Of a stretch of 7,290 nucleotides of DNA, positions 6,641 to 7,290 are shown piece by piece. The notes below the pieces were generated by a model. The model had not been told where the DNA came from, made no database searches, and saw only the letters and a list, made by a program, of their open reading frames with translations. The position numbers and the translations under genes are program-made. The first letter of the stretch is position 1, and the number at the start of each line of letters is the position of its first letter. Source of the stretch: an uncultured Nitrosomonadales bacterium (GTDB lineage: Bacteria; Pseudomonadota; Gammaproteobacteria; Burkholderiales; Gallionellaceae); contig CAIZNF010000655.1 in the NCBI GenBank assembly GCA_903934275.1, positions 1 through 7,290 of the forward strand. The letters run 5' to 3'.

Positions 6641-6837
6641 TGGCTGGCGTAGCAAGCGGGCCTCAGCCGCAGATCGCCCCAAGCCGCTCAAATAATATCA
6701 TGCCGAATCAATTTATTAGAGTGGGCGATTTAAGAGACTAAAACCCCCATTTGAATCTTTGCAATGCGATGAAGGCCTGCGTGCTAATCGGATCTTGTGC
6801 CTTTGGCGCAGCGCACCTCTTGATGGTGACACTGTTG

Positions 6838-6904
6838 CCGTAGGAATCCGATTCATCGAGCGATTGATTTGGCAGCTACCGCTCGATAAATTGCGCTCCG
6901 ACAT
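6838..6904. repeat. REP-like palindrome, copy 2 (decayed, inverted relative to copy 1)
   Basis: The stretch aligns along its length with the reverse complement of copy 1. Shared blocks include GTAGGA, CCGATTCATCG and GCGATTGATT at the start and GCGCTCC at the end, with substitutions and small indels between. The outer arms no longer pair cleanly (GTAGGA against TCCGAC). It therefore looks like an older insertion or remnant. It lies 60 bp beyond the kinase stop codon. Confidence 0.6.
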
Positions 6905-6963
6905 GATCCAGCCGGGGGGTTTTTGACATGCAAAGCCGTTCACTTCCAATTGTCGCCACAGGC

Positions 6964-7290
6964 TCAACACCGCCTTATTTCTGGTATAAAACACCCAGAT
7001 GCAGCTATTTTTTCTCTATCTATATATTCGTCCAAAAACAGTATGTCCCAGCCATTTTCATCAGAGAGCAACGCAATAACTTCTTCGACACTATGAGCCT
7101 CCGCAACACAACATTGGTTGTCTCTCTCCAACTCACCGATAAATGTATCGTATTTTCCCGGCTGTGTCGTAGCTATGATAATTTTCTTGGCAAAAAGCTC
7201 ATCCGGTTCCGATTCGGTGCCAATGCTCGCCGGTAGCCAAATAATTGCACATATCCCCTTGCCCGTCGGATTCTTTTTTATGTCCAGATG
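6964..7290 (-). CDS. C-terminal fragment of a histidine kinase with a degenerate receiver-like tail (5' end outside window)
   Basis: An open frame enters from the window edge and ends at a TGA (6966-6964), giving 108 visible residues. The first 20 (KKNPTGKGICAIIWLPA) resemble the end of a histidine kinase ATPase domain, where a Gly-rich turn precedes the last strand and the LP. A linker leads to KKIIIATTQPGKYD (about 35-48), placed like strand 1 of a receiver, and WDILFLDEY (81-89), placed like strand 3 with Asp87 at the phosphoacceptor position. The acidic pair expected after strand 1 is replaced by Thr-Thr, and the protein stops about 20 residues after Asp87, before the Thr/Ser and Lys strands. 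This suggests an inactive or truncated receiver, or a frame-disrupted gene. It could be the partner of the downstream response regulator. The kinase call rests on a short stretch. Confidence 0.6.
   Translation of the reverse strand, partial: HLDIKKNPTGKGICAIIWLPASIGTESEPDELFAKKIIIATTQPGKYDTFIGELERDNQCCVAEAHSVEEVIALLSDENGWDILFLDEYIDREKIAASGCFIPEIRRC

Larger units (their letters stand above)
6451..6837. other. Gene-free stretch between the two REP-like copies
   Basis: No convincing coding frame is visible on either strand here. It contains a 9-bp direct repeat TAAGCCTGA at 6557-6565 and 6585-6593 (28 bp apart) and an A/T-rich hairpin at 6616-6640. No clear sigma-70 or sigma-54 promoter for the regulator operon could be recognised anywhere between 6194 and 6963. 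Confidence 0.5.

Noticed and set aside
6716..6994. 92-codon minus-strand open frame starting at a GTG
   Set aside because: It crosses the decayed REP-like copy and overlaps the kinase 3' end in another frame; its composition resembles no protein and there is no ribosome binding site.
6928..7236. 102-codon plus-strand open frame
   Set aside because: It is antisense to the kinase fragment, which has clear domain-like content; the plus-strand product has no recognisable motif.
1..7290. CRISPR array, phage or defence system
   Set aside because: There is no regularly spaced repeat array, and no nuclease, integrase or phage structural gene is visible.

Overview
The window reads as proteobacterial chromosome of moderate G+C. 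The REP-like palindromes with GTAGGAGC arms and the type II secretion genes fit a beta- or gammaproteobacterium. No rRNA, tRNA or housekeeping gene allows a firmer placement. All recognisable genes lie on the minus strand, so the biological reading order runs from high to low coordinates.

Upstream block (7290 to 6964): the C-terminal end of a gene entering from outside the window. It encodes the tail of a histidine kinase ATPase domain, followed by a short, degenerate receiver-like stretch. Next comes about 770 bp without a gene (6963-6194). It holds two REP-like palindromes in opposite orientation (one near perfect, one decayed), an A/T-only hairpin, and a 140-bp palindromic MITE-like element with 5-bp flanking repeats. 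The element ends 17 bp before the next start codon.

Operon block (6193 to 1): seven tightly packed genes. A NarL/LuxR-type response regulator comes first. It is followed by gspG (major pseudopilin), gspE (assembly ATPase), gspF (inner-membrane platform), a GspJ-like minor pseudopilin, a TonB-like protein, and gspK (minor pseudopilin, cut by the window edge). Junctions range from an 8-nt overlap to a 14-nt gap, so one transcript is likely.

Read together: a signal arriving through the regulator (possibly from the kinase just upstream) would control a type II secretion or pseudopilus machine. GspE powers GspF, which assembles GspG filaments capped by the J/K minor pseudopilins. The departures from textbook layout are the order G-E-F-J-TonB-K, the absence of gspH and gspI at their usual place, the leading response regulator, and above all a TonB-type protein with a Ser-x3-His transmembrane signature between gspJ and gspK. 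That protein is the best candidate here for something undescribed. GspC, D, L and M are not visible and could lie beyond position 1 or elsewhere.
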